Of a stretch of DNA of 64,000 bases, positions 13,015-23,208 are shown in pieces. The position numbers and the translations under genes were made by a program. The notes under the pieces are model-generated. The model was not told the DNA's origin. It searched no databases and saw only the letters and a program-made list of their open reading frames with translations. The stretch covers positions 14,022,152 through 14,086,151 of the forward strand of contig OY783218.1 in NCBI GenBank assembly GCA_963678705.1, in the 5' to 3' direction. Numbering within the stretch: position 1 is the first letter of the stretch; every line of letters begins with the position of its first letter. This DNA is from Panorpa germanica (taxonomy: Eukaryota > Arthropoda > Insecta > Mecoptera > Panorpidae).

Positions 13015-14538
13015 GTGAGTCTTATGTTCGACATTCGACGTCGAATTTCGAACTCATATTTTTAATAAGCGTAGTATGTAGGTTGGTAGCATTGTTGTTT
13101 ACGTTTGACACTTGTGGGACCTGTCAAAATGTTGTGATGCAGGTTCTTGCAAATATTAAAATGAAATAATATATCTGAGGAATACAAACTTATTTTATTT
13201 TAAAAGAAATGCAAATATTAAGGAAACACAAACGCTAATATCTTGCGTCCCACTAGAGCGGTTTATATTTTTTTAACTTTCTTACCTCTGGGTGTTTTTA
13301 TTATATTGTTTATATGCAAATTATAAGTACTTTAGTTTTCTTCTTCATTTTCATTTCTAGAAGAATAAGTTTAAATCTTTTAAGATAAAATTCAGTTGAG
13401 TGTTTTTCTTTTTCTAGGTATGTATAACCATATATCTGCGTTTGACATTTCTCGCTATATTATCTATTGCAAATTAGATTAAAATACATTTTCTTAATCT
13501 TGGGTTCTTTTCAATCTAAATTAAACATTACGTAATAGCACCTTGTTCCATGCAATTATAAGAAAACATCAGTCGATTAAGAAAAACGTAATTTAAAATG
13601 TTTTTAATTATAATAACATGCTATTGTTTAATAATTTCTTTTTATTTTTTATTGATGCATGTATTATGTAAGATATAATAGTATTAAATATATAAATACA
13701 GATTCTCATAATATTATGAAATCAGTGGCGTATCAAAGTAAGATCAAATGTTCACGTGTTGTTGTACTATGAACCTACAGATTGCGTGGCACTGTGTAAA
13801 AAATCTAACATGCAATAAACTAAATATGTACATAAAAACAATGTGGTAACTTATATTGTGTAAAATTAAGTATTATTGTTTAACATTGTTAATTGAATAT
13901 ATGAATAGATAGTGAAATAAATAGTAAGATAATGCATCTCCTCACTTCTTATTTAATCAGTATCTATTCTACACGTAATGTGGAACTGTCTTCAGGATTC
14001 AATTATATTAATCGCATGATACCGCATATTTGAGAAGTATGCGCGTGGAAATTTTTCTAGTTTGTTCAACACAGTGTTAATGTTGTTATGACAAATGCCA
14101 TTTAAGTAGCGTTAAATATTTATTAGGCTGTTCTCACACTGGAACATACCTACAAAAAAAAAATTAGTTTTACGTAAAAAGTGATAAAACCTAGCAGCTT
14201 ACTTTTATATCGAATATTTCCGTATTTCTTAGACTTAGGACATACCTCGTACTTAGTAACTAACCAAGGTTTTGTTAACACGCAATTTGTAATATTAAAT
14301 TCTGTTTAAAACAACATACGTAACACTTTAATCAAAAATGGCATCTAGACATGCAAATACTCGTATGTGTGTGTGTGTCTGTTGGAGTGCAAATGACGAA
14401 CTTGTACTCAATTCTTGTTAGAAAATAACATTTGGTTACAATGTCTGTTGTTACAAGAACATAAATATGTCAATATTGTCGCACTCGTGCCCCGATAGAT
14501 GGGGGTAGTACGACACCTTTCTAAACGTATGGTTTATA

Positions 14539-14677
14539 ATGGGTGTCCTAAAAGAAACTTTCTTTTTATGTTAAAAAATATTTATTGATTATTAAAAATA
14601 CAGACGTTGGTATTTTTTTAATTCGTTGCGTTACCAATGAGTCAATTGAATCGAAAATTTCTTTTGGGACACCCTGT
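14539..14677. mobile_element. small mariner-type MITE (GGGTGTCC ends)
   Basis: About 139 bp with inverted ends GGGTGTCCTAAAAGAAA on the left and TTTCTTTTGGGACACCC on the right (one mismatch in 17), followed by TGTA as in the many insect MITEs that end ACAGGGTGTCCC and sit in TA dinucleotides. The interior is A+T-rich and noncoding. The exact outer boundary on the left is blurred because the first bases (AATGGG instead of ACAGGG) have diverged. A single matching end also occurs at 44959-44971. Confidence 0.7.
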
Positions 14678-16019
14678 ATAATTACATGCATATATTGTAA
14701 TGAATGCATTACGCAATATTGCTGTATTTTATTATAATAATTGTGATTATTTATCACATTTTATTAACTCGGTGTGTTTCATAACACGAAAGGTAATTAA
14801 AATTGTGCTTTTACTCTTATAATCTGCACTTTTCAAATTTGAAAAATTGTGACGACTCTAAACAACTCAAAATATTCAATTTTGTATTTTAATTAATTTT
14901 TAAATTAAGTTTTTAAAGTCATCTTCCATTATTTGTTTTTTAATTTAGTTCGTAACTAAAATTTGGTCCTGTAAATTTGGAGTAACTTAAAGCTGTAGAG
15001 CTCTAAGAAATTTTGTTAACCACAAACCTTAGCCAACGATGTCAATACCTCACTGAATCTTCATCATAAATCAGTATTACTACATAAAAGGATCTAGCAT
15101 TAAAAGTTTGACAATAAACCGAAAAAAACTATCACAAACCCATTACAGAAACAACCCTATTTTTACTCATTTTTTAAACCTACCCAATGTGTGATATTCT
15201 TGTTTATATAGGACTTTTCATTCAGCCTATTATTAGCTTTTATTTGCTTTTGAAATAATAATAATAATAAAATAAAACTTAATTCATCACTCATATTAAT
15301 CTTATATGAAATACGACATTTTTGAATGTAAATAAAATAATAAAGGTACTACGAATCACCCAAATAAATACTAAATCATTATGAGTCGTTTATTTTGAAA
15401 GTGGGGTAAGTCTATTTATTATCCAATAGTATATATTAGTGTAGCTGGGAAAGATCATTTTTACTTCTAACGGTAATTAGTATTAACCTATTAATTTTTA
15501 AGAAATGGACTTATTCCACTTTCAATATTCACACGCACGTCAGTGGCCTCAAAGTTTTCTGCGTCTTGTTTGTATTTATAAATATTTTATTTACACAGAC
15601 GAAATATTATATTTTTTATAATTTCTGTTTACATTACCGTAGATCGGATTACGAATTTCACTACCGCCACAAGCTGCATATGAATATAATGTATGTGTAT
15701 GATACGTATAATATTTATAGATTTTAAATTGTATCTTATTTTTATTATTTCCGGTTTTTAATACATTTATATTAAATTATACCACCACTACTTGTATAGC
15801 ACATATGTTAAAGATATTTGCAGTGGCGGACGAAGAAGACATTAGTTTTTATATCATACTTGTAAACTATACTACTATATGTATCTCTGCAATGCAAACA
15901 CGTATTTACTTTTTTCTATGATGGGAGATCGATGAGGTGCAGTGAATTTAGACCTCAAATCACACGAATTTTTAAAATTCAATATAACTATTTTTAAAAT
16001 ATATTTACCTTTATTTCAG

Positions 16020-16065
16020 AAACCAGAAACGGTCACAGGACAAGGCCTAATTCTAGCTGCTTTCG
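16020..16065 (+). other. candidate plus-strand microexon, 46 nt
   Basis: Seen directly: acceptor CCTTTATTTCAG ends at 16019, then 46 nt of about 48% GC in a region of roughly 30%, then a perfect donor CG|GTAAGT at 16066. One frame reads KPETVTGQGLILAAF plus one base. Another also stays open, and the third has a stop. It lies on the strand opposite mirr, so it is not a mirr exon. The protein segment is not recognised. It could be part of a plus-strand gene or of a long noncoding RNA, or a chance pairing of splice motifs. It joins in phase with the candidate RS-exon at 39279-39319. Confidence 0.35.
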
Positions 16066-16247
16066 GTAAGTTATTTTACTTGTAAATATCTATGTCATGT
16101 ATAACATATTCGCACATAGAGTGGCAATTAACGTCAAAATGCGCAACAATATACAACTTAACTAATTATTGTAATACATTTTAAGTTTTCAACTCCTTAT
16201 GTAAATTTTTTTTGTTGTAGTGGTACGTATGTTTTATTTAATCATTA

Positions 16248-16592
16248 TGCCGGTTTCACACTAGAGAGAAAGTTCAATAAAACACGAACAAAAACACCAA
16301 TGTTTACACCAAAGAGACAGTTCTTAAAACATTTTTGTCTTTTGTTGCTGGTTTAGTAAGCAAAACACATTTCCATGTCGAGCCGGTAATATCAAAGGAA
16401 AATACGTTTGTTGTTGTTTTTTAGTCTGTTTGGTTTAAACACGCAGTTTTGTTTTTTGTGAACATTTGCGCTTGTCAGTTTATATGTTTATCATGTTTAT
16501 AATTTGTATGGGATACCCAGAAAAACACTAAAAATAAAACCAGTCTGTTCAGTGTGAAACTGTTTTCAAAACTGTCTGGTGTGAAACCGGCA
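16248..16592. mobile_element. MITE, PIF/Harbinger-like, 345 bp with TTA target duplication
   Basis: The ends are inverted: TGCCGGTTTCACACTAG on the left and CTGGTGTGAAACCGGCA on the right (one mismatch). They are flanked by TTA on both sides (16245-16247 and 16593-16595). A 3-bp TTA duplication is typical of PIF/Harbinger elements. A subterminal near-repeat of the GTGTGAAAC motif lies just inside the right end at about 16551. No open frame of useful length, so it is non-autonomous. Confidence 0.8.
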
Positions 16593-18514
16593 TTATACAT
16601 ACAAGTTATGCATATCTTACTCGCGACAAAAATTCGAGTCGACTGCTAACTTCAACAGCAAAAACCTTGCTCAGCAGCTCATTATAACCAATACGAAATA
16701 TCTTCACGCAGATGTTTAAGTTAAGCATCGTCCAGGTTTTAAACTCATTTTCAAGTCAGTAGCACAGTAGTACTAGCACCACTAACAGTAACACAGAAAC
16801 ATTCAGATGATAGATTAAGATGTATTTGTTTGTATTTAAGTGATATAATACCCATTTAATAGCATTTGAACAGTTTTCTAGGGCGTGCCGTGCCTCATAG
16901 ATTATATATTTCTAATTTGATATGTTGATAATTTTTAATGGATTCAAATCCGTTAAGAGTTGTAGCGTTCATATGATAATATTACAGATCCAGCTTATGT
17001 TATTATTTATTCGAAAACGTTCTTATTTCATGCATTAGTGAAACGAGCGATGCTGTGTAAAACCTTTTTGAAATACTCACTTAGATACATCATTTATTTA
17101 AAGTAAAAACTACTGCACAGAAATCTTAAATCATAGTTTAATACGTTTCTTAAAAGATTTCCCATATAAAAAATCTGAAGTAAATATACCTATAGTCCAA
17201 ATCATGATAGTTCGGCGGCGACTTATATTTAAAAGAGGTACAAATCTATAATACAATAATGAATTTTATCTTATTCGTTTCTATATACATTATAGAAAAA
17301 TAAGCGAGTCAGTGCTTTTTAGTTATATCGGCAGTTTATACCCCACAACTTGTTTTAAGTATGAGTCGCCTCCGGACTCTCGTAATTTGAACTATACTAA
17401 TTTTTCTAAATATATAAAATTCGGAATTTAATATTCTTTGAATTAAAGAAATAATTTCAAATATTTTTAAGCATCAGACCACCTTTTAGGTCAACTGTTA
17501 AGTTAGCTACAAGCGTATTTTGTAGAAGGGAGGGTAAACAATTGCAAAATATGTAAAAAAAAGTGTAATCATGTTAGACCACATGTTGTTTAATCTTCAT
17601 GCAACATTTTTGCATTTATTTCATGCATTATGCGCTTGTTTACATGCACTATGCGTTGTTTTTACTGCCCTATCTCACTAAATAACATTGTTATACATAT
17701 GTTACATATTTCTTTTTTTACATTGTATCTACTATATTCAATTTATAAGGTTTTTGGAAACGTAGTCCTAGTTCATTGAACATTTCTTAAGAGATATGGG
17801 GCTTAAAATACGTTTCAAACCAGTAGCATAATTCTGTCATAAATCATTCCCCTGTCACAGTCATTTCTGGCTTGAAGAAAGTCAAAAGTATCGTATTTAA
17901 TACTGTTATATACTTTTACACAAACTTATATATGTATGTGTGTGTACGAATATGTATTGCTGACAGATTTAAGTTATTAATTAATTTGTAAATTCATTAC
18001 AAAAATGGAATTACTGTTTACTGGTGATAGGAAAGTAATCCAGATGTAAAATCACTAAGTCCGGTCGCACATTGTAGATATGGTTCTTCTAAGACTTTTT
18101 GTCTTAAGCTGGCAATTGTCCTTTTTGCTAAGCTGTCCTTTTTGAAGCAACTTATTATTTATACAGAGAGTTATCATACCGTAGCTCTCGCTGCATACGC
18201 CTTCCCTCCATTTGATTCTCCACGCGTTTGATACTACAACTTTAATTTTATCATAAAATACCTTTATCTGTTAAGTGCAAGTTCTTTATTACGCAATGCT
18301 GGTTGCCACATATGCAAATATATTCAATAAACTACAATTTATAAAGAATAGTAAATTTTTAGTATAATAGAATGAATTACAGTAGGGCCTCGTTAATCCG
18401 GAGAGGCAAAAACAAGACCCTTTATGGATTATCGAGGCGTCCGGATTATAGTATGCCATATTAAATGTTAATAAAACACATGTTTAACCTTAGTTTCTTT
18501 AATCAATTTTTAAA

Positions 18515-19114
18515 TTATAGCATATAGACAAAATGTACATGTTGAAAATTACAACTATGTAAGGAAATCAGTAAGTTAAAATAAAACATTAGGTAATTCT
18601 TCTTGAAAAAGTCTGTAATATTCTTCTGTTTATAATTTTCGCACTTCATTTCGAAAGCCCGGTCTCTAAGTCGACGGAGAAACATAACTTCGTGGCTATC
18701 AAATTCGTTATCTTCAGCCCATTTTAAAGCAGTGTTTAAAGCTCCTACTGCCTCTGAATTACCAACTTTTGTGATTTTTAGAATTTCAAAGCTATTGTCC
18801 TCATCTTCCTCATCGTCCTCACACATAGCCGCTCGCACAATCTCCTCATCAGTTAACACTTCATATCTTTGTAACTCGCTTTCGGCACCATCATTTACAG
18901 CGGCTTCATCATTTGACAGTTTTTCACCGGCCATTTTTAAACGTCTTATTCCGTGGCGTTTTTTAAATTTGTCTAACCATCCCCGGCTTGCATTAAATCC
19001 GATATTGGAGTTTGTAATCTGGCGATGAAAAATTCGAGCTTTCTCACAAATCATATCACCACTTACAGGAACATGCAAATCGCCTTTGTTGCAAAAACCA
19101 CGTAAACAAAGCAT
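18515..19114 (-). pseudogene. Tigger transposase, second DNA-binding domain fused to C-terminal tail, DDE domain missing
   Basis: Open frame of 199 codons that overlaps the N-terminal fragment out of frame. The first ~75 residues hold the HTH_Tnp_Tc5/CENP-B second DNA-binding half, with ICEKARIFHRQI and then RGWLDKFKKRHGIRRLKMAGEKLS. At about residue 75 (near 18890) it jumps directly to the acidic C-terminal region: TDEEIVRAAM, then DDEEDED, then ALNTALKWAED, and ending QKNITDFFKKN at about 18596. The DDE/D catalytic core that normally separates these parts is entirely absent. Family stop seems lost, as about 26 extra A+T-rich residues follow. It cannot encode an active transposase. A repressor-like DNA-binding product is conceivable but the frameshift argues against it. 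Confidence 0.88.
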
Positions 19115-19361
19115 CTTCTAAAACAGGATTTTCCGATTTCCTCAGTTTTCGTACACCGGGACCACGTTCTGTTAGGCTAACAAACTTCAAGAGTTTGTCT
19201 TTGTTTTTCTTTATGTCGCCTACAGTTGACCTGCCTATACCAAACTTCCGAGCAATGACAGGGTAGCTGTCACCCTTATCTAACATTTCTATAATCCGTA
19301 ATTTATCTTTTATTGTTAATGTCGAATGTTTACGTGGCGGCGCCATGATGTTAGCGAGCAC
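19056..19361 (-). pseudogene. Tigger transposase, N-terminal helix-turn-helix (CENP-B N) fragment
   Basis: Minus-strand frame whose likely real start is the ATG at 19346 (MAPPRKHSTLTIKDKL). The region carries the CENP-B/Psq-type helix-turn-helix of pogo/Tigger transposases: KLRIIEMLDKG, then YPVIARKFGIGRSTVGDIKK, then KLRKSENPVLEDALFTWF. That domain binds the transposon ends. After WFLQQR the family sequence switches to another reading frame at about 19075-19100, so a frameshift separates this part from the downstream fragment at 18515-19114. The gene is therefore broken in two ways: by the frameshift, and by loss of the DDE domain. Confidence 0.88.
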
Positions 19362-19773
19362 ACTTAATTGACACTACGTATTACACGAAAGGCGATAAAC
19401 AAAAGACTGACAGCACATTGGCTCATGACAGCCCCCGCACCTACACGCCGCCGGGCCTCCCCCGCGAATCCCATTGGATTACATCCCGGCCGGATTACAG
19501 CGATCACCGAACAAGCGAGAGTCCGGATTACCGAGGCCCTACTGTATATATTAATTTTAATAAAATATAAATAATAATAAATATAAATATTATATTACCT
19601 TAACTACAATGTTATAATATGTAATAACATCTAAAATATACTCCAACGTATGTAAGTATATAAAAAGTTCGTGTTGCGTGTCTAAAAGTCAGGTGTTTAC
19701 GTATTTATACAAATTTAAATAATTATAATAAATAATATAAAAATGTCTAATTAAAAACAGTTAGTAGTAACGT

Positions 19774-19800
19774 TTGTGTGTATGTGTGTGTGTGTGTGTA
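19774..19800. repeat. (GT)n microsatellite
   Basis: TG-rich run with one TATG interruption, ending in nine uninterrupted GT units, shortly after the Tigger element. Confidence 0.88.
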
Positions 19801-21553
19801 ATGTGAGCATGATAATGTACGTAAAATTTAGATTGGTACCAAGAAAGAAATGCCAAAAAGTGAACGACTGCTGATAATACTGGCTCGCATCAAATGCATT
19901 AGCTTTATTGAATAAAACATGGAACAGAAGAGAAGCGGAGGGATGTGGTTGACAGAGTTTAGGATATACGCAAATATAACCCTTTTAACTAGGAGAAATA
20001 CTGACATCACTAACTAAAAGTGATAAGTACTTATAACTTTGAACAATAACATTTCTCATTGACACTGAATGACACAGCATTGATCGCCACTGATGTGTGT
20101 GTAGAGACCTGAAGGAAGACAGGAGAAAAGGAACGGATGATAAACAAGGAGATGAAAAAGTTGGAGAGAAATCTGTAGTATATTACGAAAAGAGAGAAAG
20201 AGTAAAAAGAATGTGAACAGAGTGAGAAATACGTATGACGAATTAATTTAACTAATATATTACTTATTTAAATTTAAAAATGATATCAGTGCAGAATATA
20301 TTGAATATAAATCTATCTGCCCTGCATTTTCTAATAATAAGTGAAATATAAATAAATGATAAATATTGAATGGCGGCTTAAGTAACACAGTATAATGAGA
20401 ATTTAACACCTTGTTACTGATGTTACGGACTGTACAAAGTGATAACATAAAAAATAAAGCTAAACATGCCGTCATCGACAGCGTCCTCAGTTGATGATAA
20501 GCCTAAAGTAAATACATGTTAATACTAAACAAATAATTTATTATAGTTCTCTCATTTTGGAGTGTTTTGATTAGCGGTGATTTGTCTTTCATGTTGCCAT
20601 TTGATAAGATCGAAACAGATATAAAATATGATTAATGAAAGACGATTATTACATATAAGCTCCTTACTAACCAGAATGCTACTACACTTAGGTCTGGGAC
20701 GCACAGTGGAAGAATAATTCCATATGCTAACACACACGCTGAATTAAAATCGCAATTAAAATTATTCTCATCCTTTTCGTTCCGTAAATTATATGTAATA
20801 GAAAGAGATGTCTATATATTCTCATACTTGTTCAATTTTATGTATTTCCCACTTCTGATTTATTAATTCTTTTAAATTAATATTCAATAAACTAATTGTA
20901 ATTACATATTTTCTTACGTTACGAATACTTAAACTTCTAATTGAATTAAAAGGCATCCCGCCCTTTTCGTTAAAACCCTTCGCGCTTATTATACGCTTAT
21001 TACTACATTAATTTTATAATATTAATAATATATACTTTCAAAACTATAACTTTCTTGACAGCATAGGGGTTTGAGGGATTTTATTTTAACAACGTTTTAC
21101 ATTTTCTTTATAATGACTATGTATTAGGAGTTAATGAATGTATTTATTTGTTTATATATATTCTATAATAACACATGCTTAAATACCTTTTAAGTTTTTA
21201 CCTTATTATTATCTTTAAGTTGATCTTAACTATAGTTTCAATCTTTTAGTATTTAGTAGCTATATTTATATGTGGTGTAACAAACGCTAAGGGTGTTTAC
21301 CAAATATAAAAACGTGTACTTCTTTAAACTAAATGTCTTGAGACATTTTCTTCTCTTTGCTGTGTGTTTGTAACGCCGAAAGGCAAAATTAGTTATAATT
21401 TTGTAGTATTAAATTTGAATACTTGTTTCTTCGCAACTAATTAATTTCTGGTCTAATTCGTTTATAAAGAAGAGTAGTAAGTACTGTTTGTTTTCAATTA
21501 CAGTAGTATCACATTATCAAAATTAACATAAATTAGAGTTTATAAATAAAAAA

Positions 21554-22126
21554 CAATGGGCTTGTGTCCTATGTCTTAATTTTTTATAAAAGTGTACTAT
21601 ATATTGATAAAGTGGGTTACTAGAACCTAAAATGTTCAATTATTTTTTAATAACTCCTTATATCTTAAGCGATATTAACAATTAAAGTGATTCAAGTTGT
21701 ACACATTCCAAGTGCATGTGACATCACAATCCTTGTGTAAGGTTACCAACCTTACAACTCATAAATCTCTGCTAAATGTATTTATATATCAAAATATCAA
21801 ATATTATTAACAGTTATTTCAAGGAACAATCAAATTTCAATACTATGTCTGCCTTAGCAGGGTTAAATAAAATAAAAACTTATTATTCTTTGATTTGACT
21901 TTATTATTTGACTACCAACAGCTACAGAACATTACTACAGCACTGACCTACTCAACAAATAACTGACGTTAAAATGCATTTCACGACCATTTCTAGCGCT
22001 AAAACTACAATTCAAACTTTTAATTGCTATATCTCCGTCAATATTTAGATATTTATATATATAGATATCAATTTCAATCAATAATTGAAAAATCGACCAC
22101 TAAAAAATGAGGACTCAAGCCCATTG
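21554..22126 (+). mobile_element. MITE copy 2, CAATGGGCTTG family (complete)
   Basis: 573 bp beginning CAATGGGCTTGTGTCCT and ending AGGACTCAAGCCCATTG. These are perfect inverse complements of one another except for one base in 17. It is closely related to the copy at 11275-11854. The interior is A+T-rich with no coding potential. The bases on either side do not give an obvious target duplication, so the superfamily is unassigned. Confidence 0.88.
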
Positions 22127-22256
22127 CTATAGGTAGCATTCTAGAAAGGTAATAGGAATATGCCCTTAAAACTAAGCGGTTTATCATTTAAACTTTTTTT
22201 TTGTTAAGAAAAGGACCGAGCCGGTGTTTATTTTAACGCCATATGTCGTTAAATAA

Positions 22257-22269
22257 GTGTGTGTGTGTG
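22257..22269. repeat. short (GT)n tract
   Basis: Six or seven GT units in the mirr intron. Minor. Confidence 0.8.
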
Positions 22270-23168
22270 ATACAAGTTATTGATATGCGTTTGTGTATGT
22301 TGTGTTGTGAGAAAGGGACAACAACGCAACCATTGAATTACTTGAAATTGTCATTTTAGTCAAATTATTAGCAACTGTTAAAAATATTGCTTCTATACAT
22401 CGGATAGCTCTTGTATTATTTTGATGGCATTATCTCTACAAAAAACTTAATTATTTTAGTACAAATATTTGCTTTGCCGGCCTTTTCTTAGCACGAACAT
22501 CGACTTACATTGTCCGGTCACGAGACAGGTGTTTACTGGACTTTTAGTTTTTAATTTTTACCTGTTTATTTCGTTTAAAACCATCCGTCCAAGTCGTCCA
22601 GTCTTTTTCTTTAACATTATGTAAATATTTATGATAATGCTTATAGATTTTTATAGCATGCATTCATCAGCATTATGCTGTGCATTCTAAATAAATAGAT
22701 TATCATATTTTAATTAGCTTTTTTGTAATAATAATACATTAATTTTCATTAGATAATTTAATACTCTAAGTATACTTAAGGTAGTAGTCGTGCTAGCTTC
22801 ACCGAATTCCGTTCCAAATCCGTGAAACTAAATAAAGTTCGAATCATTTGCATGGGGAGCAAAGAGAGTGAGTGAGAGGCAAATATATTTGACGTGAGGT
22901 TACACAGGTTTTTTATTTTTAATAGAAAAATTCTCTTCTCTTTCACGCTTTGCAAGCTATACGGACTTGTGAACGCTTACCTTCAAAATATAACTCATAT
23001 GATCGTTGCCCTCTCCTTCTATAAATATTTAAAATTTGTTGTTTGGCCAGGAAACATACCCATCTAATTTATGCATAATTAATTTTAATGTTAATTAATA
23101 ATTTACATTATCATTTGTTTATACAAATGAACAGTTGAATGGTCGGTGCCCGGATCGTATATCGGTGA

Positions 23169-23208
23169 GTTTCGGAGGGTTTCGAGGGGATTCGGGGGGC
23201 TTCGGGTT
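23169..23208 (+). repeat. four imperfect 10-bp tandem units, TTCGRGGG type
   Basis: Units begin at 23169, 23179, 23189 and 23199 and read GTTTCGGAGG, GTTTCGAGGG, GATTCGGGGG and GCTTCGGGTT. This is a G-rich strand with runs of three to six Gs in an otherwise A+T-rich intron. Confidence 0.85.

Larger units (their letters stand above)
18380..19544 (-). mobile_element. Tigger/pogo-type DNA transposon, internally deleted
   Basis: 1165 bp with inverted ends CAGTAGGGCCTCGTTAATCC on the left and, on the opposite strand of the right end, CAGTAGGGCCTCGGTAATCC (one mismatch). It is flanked by the TA target duplication (18378-18379 and 19545-19546) expected for the Tc1/mariner superfamily. A second inner copy of the TCCGGATTA-type motif sits inside each end. 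It contains a minus-strand transposase relic. Full Tigger elements are usually above 2 kb. Here the central catalytic part of the gene is gone, so the element is non-autonomous. It is markedly more GC-rich than the host intron. Confidence 0.93.

Noticed and set aside
18732-19028. 98-codon plus-strand frame rich in Ser
   Set aside because: Antisense shadow of the acidic and DNA-binding parts of the Tigger transposase relic.
22970-22990. Minus-strand recursive-splice site in mirr intron 1 (TTTTGAAG|GTAAGC)
   Set aside because: Lacks a pyrimidine tract and CAG. No other acceptor-donor fusion was found on the minus strand by eye.
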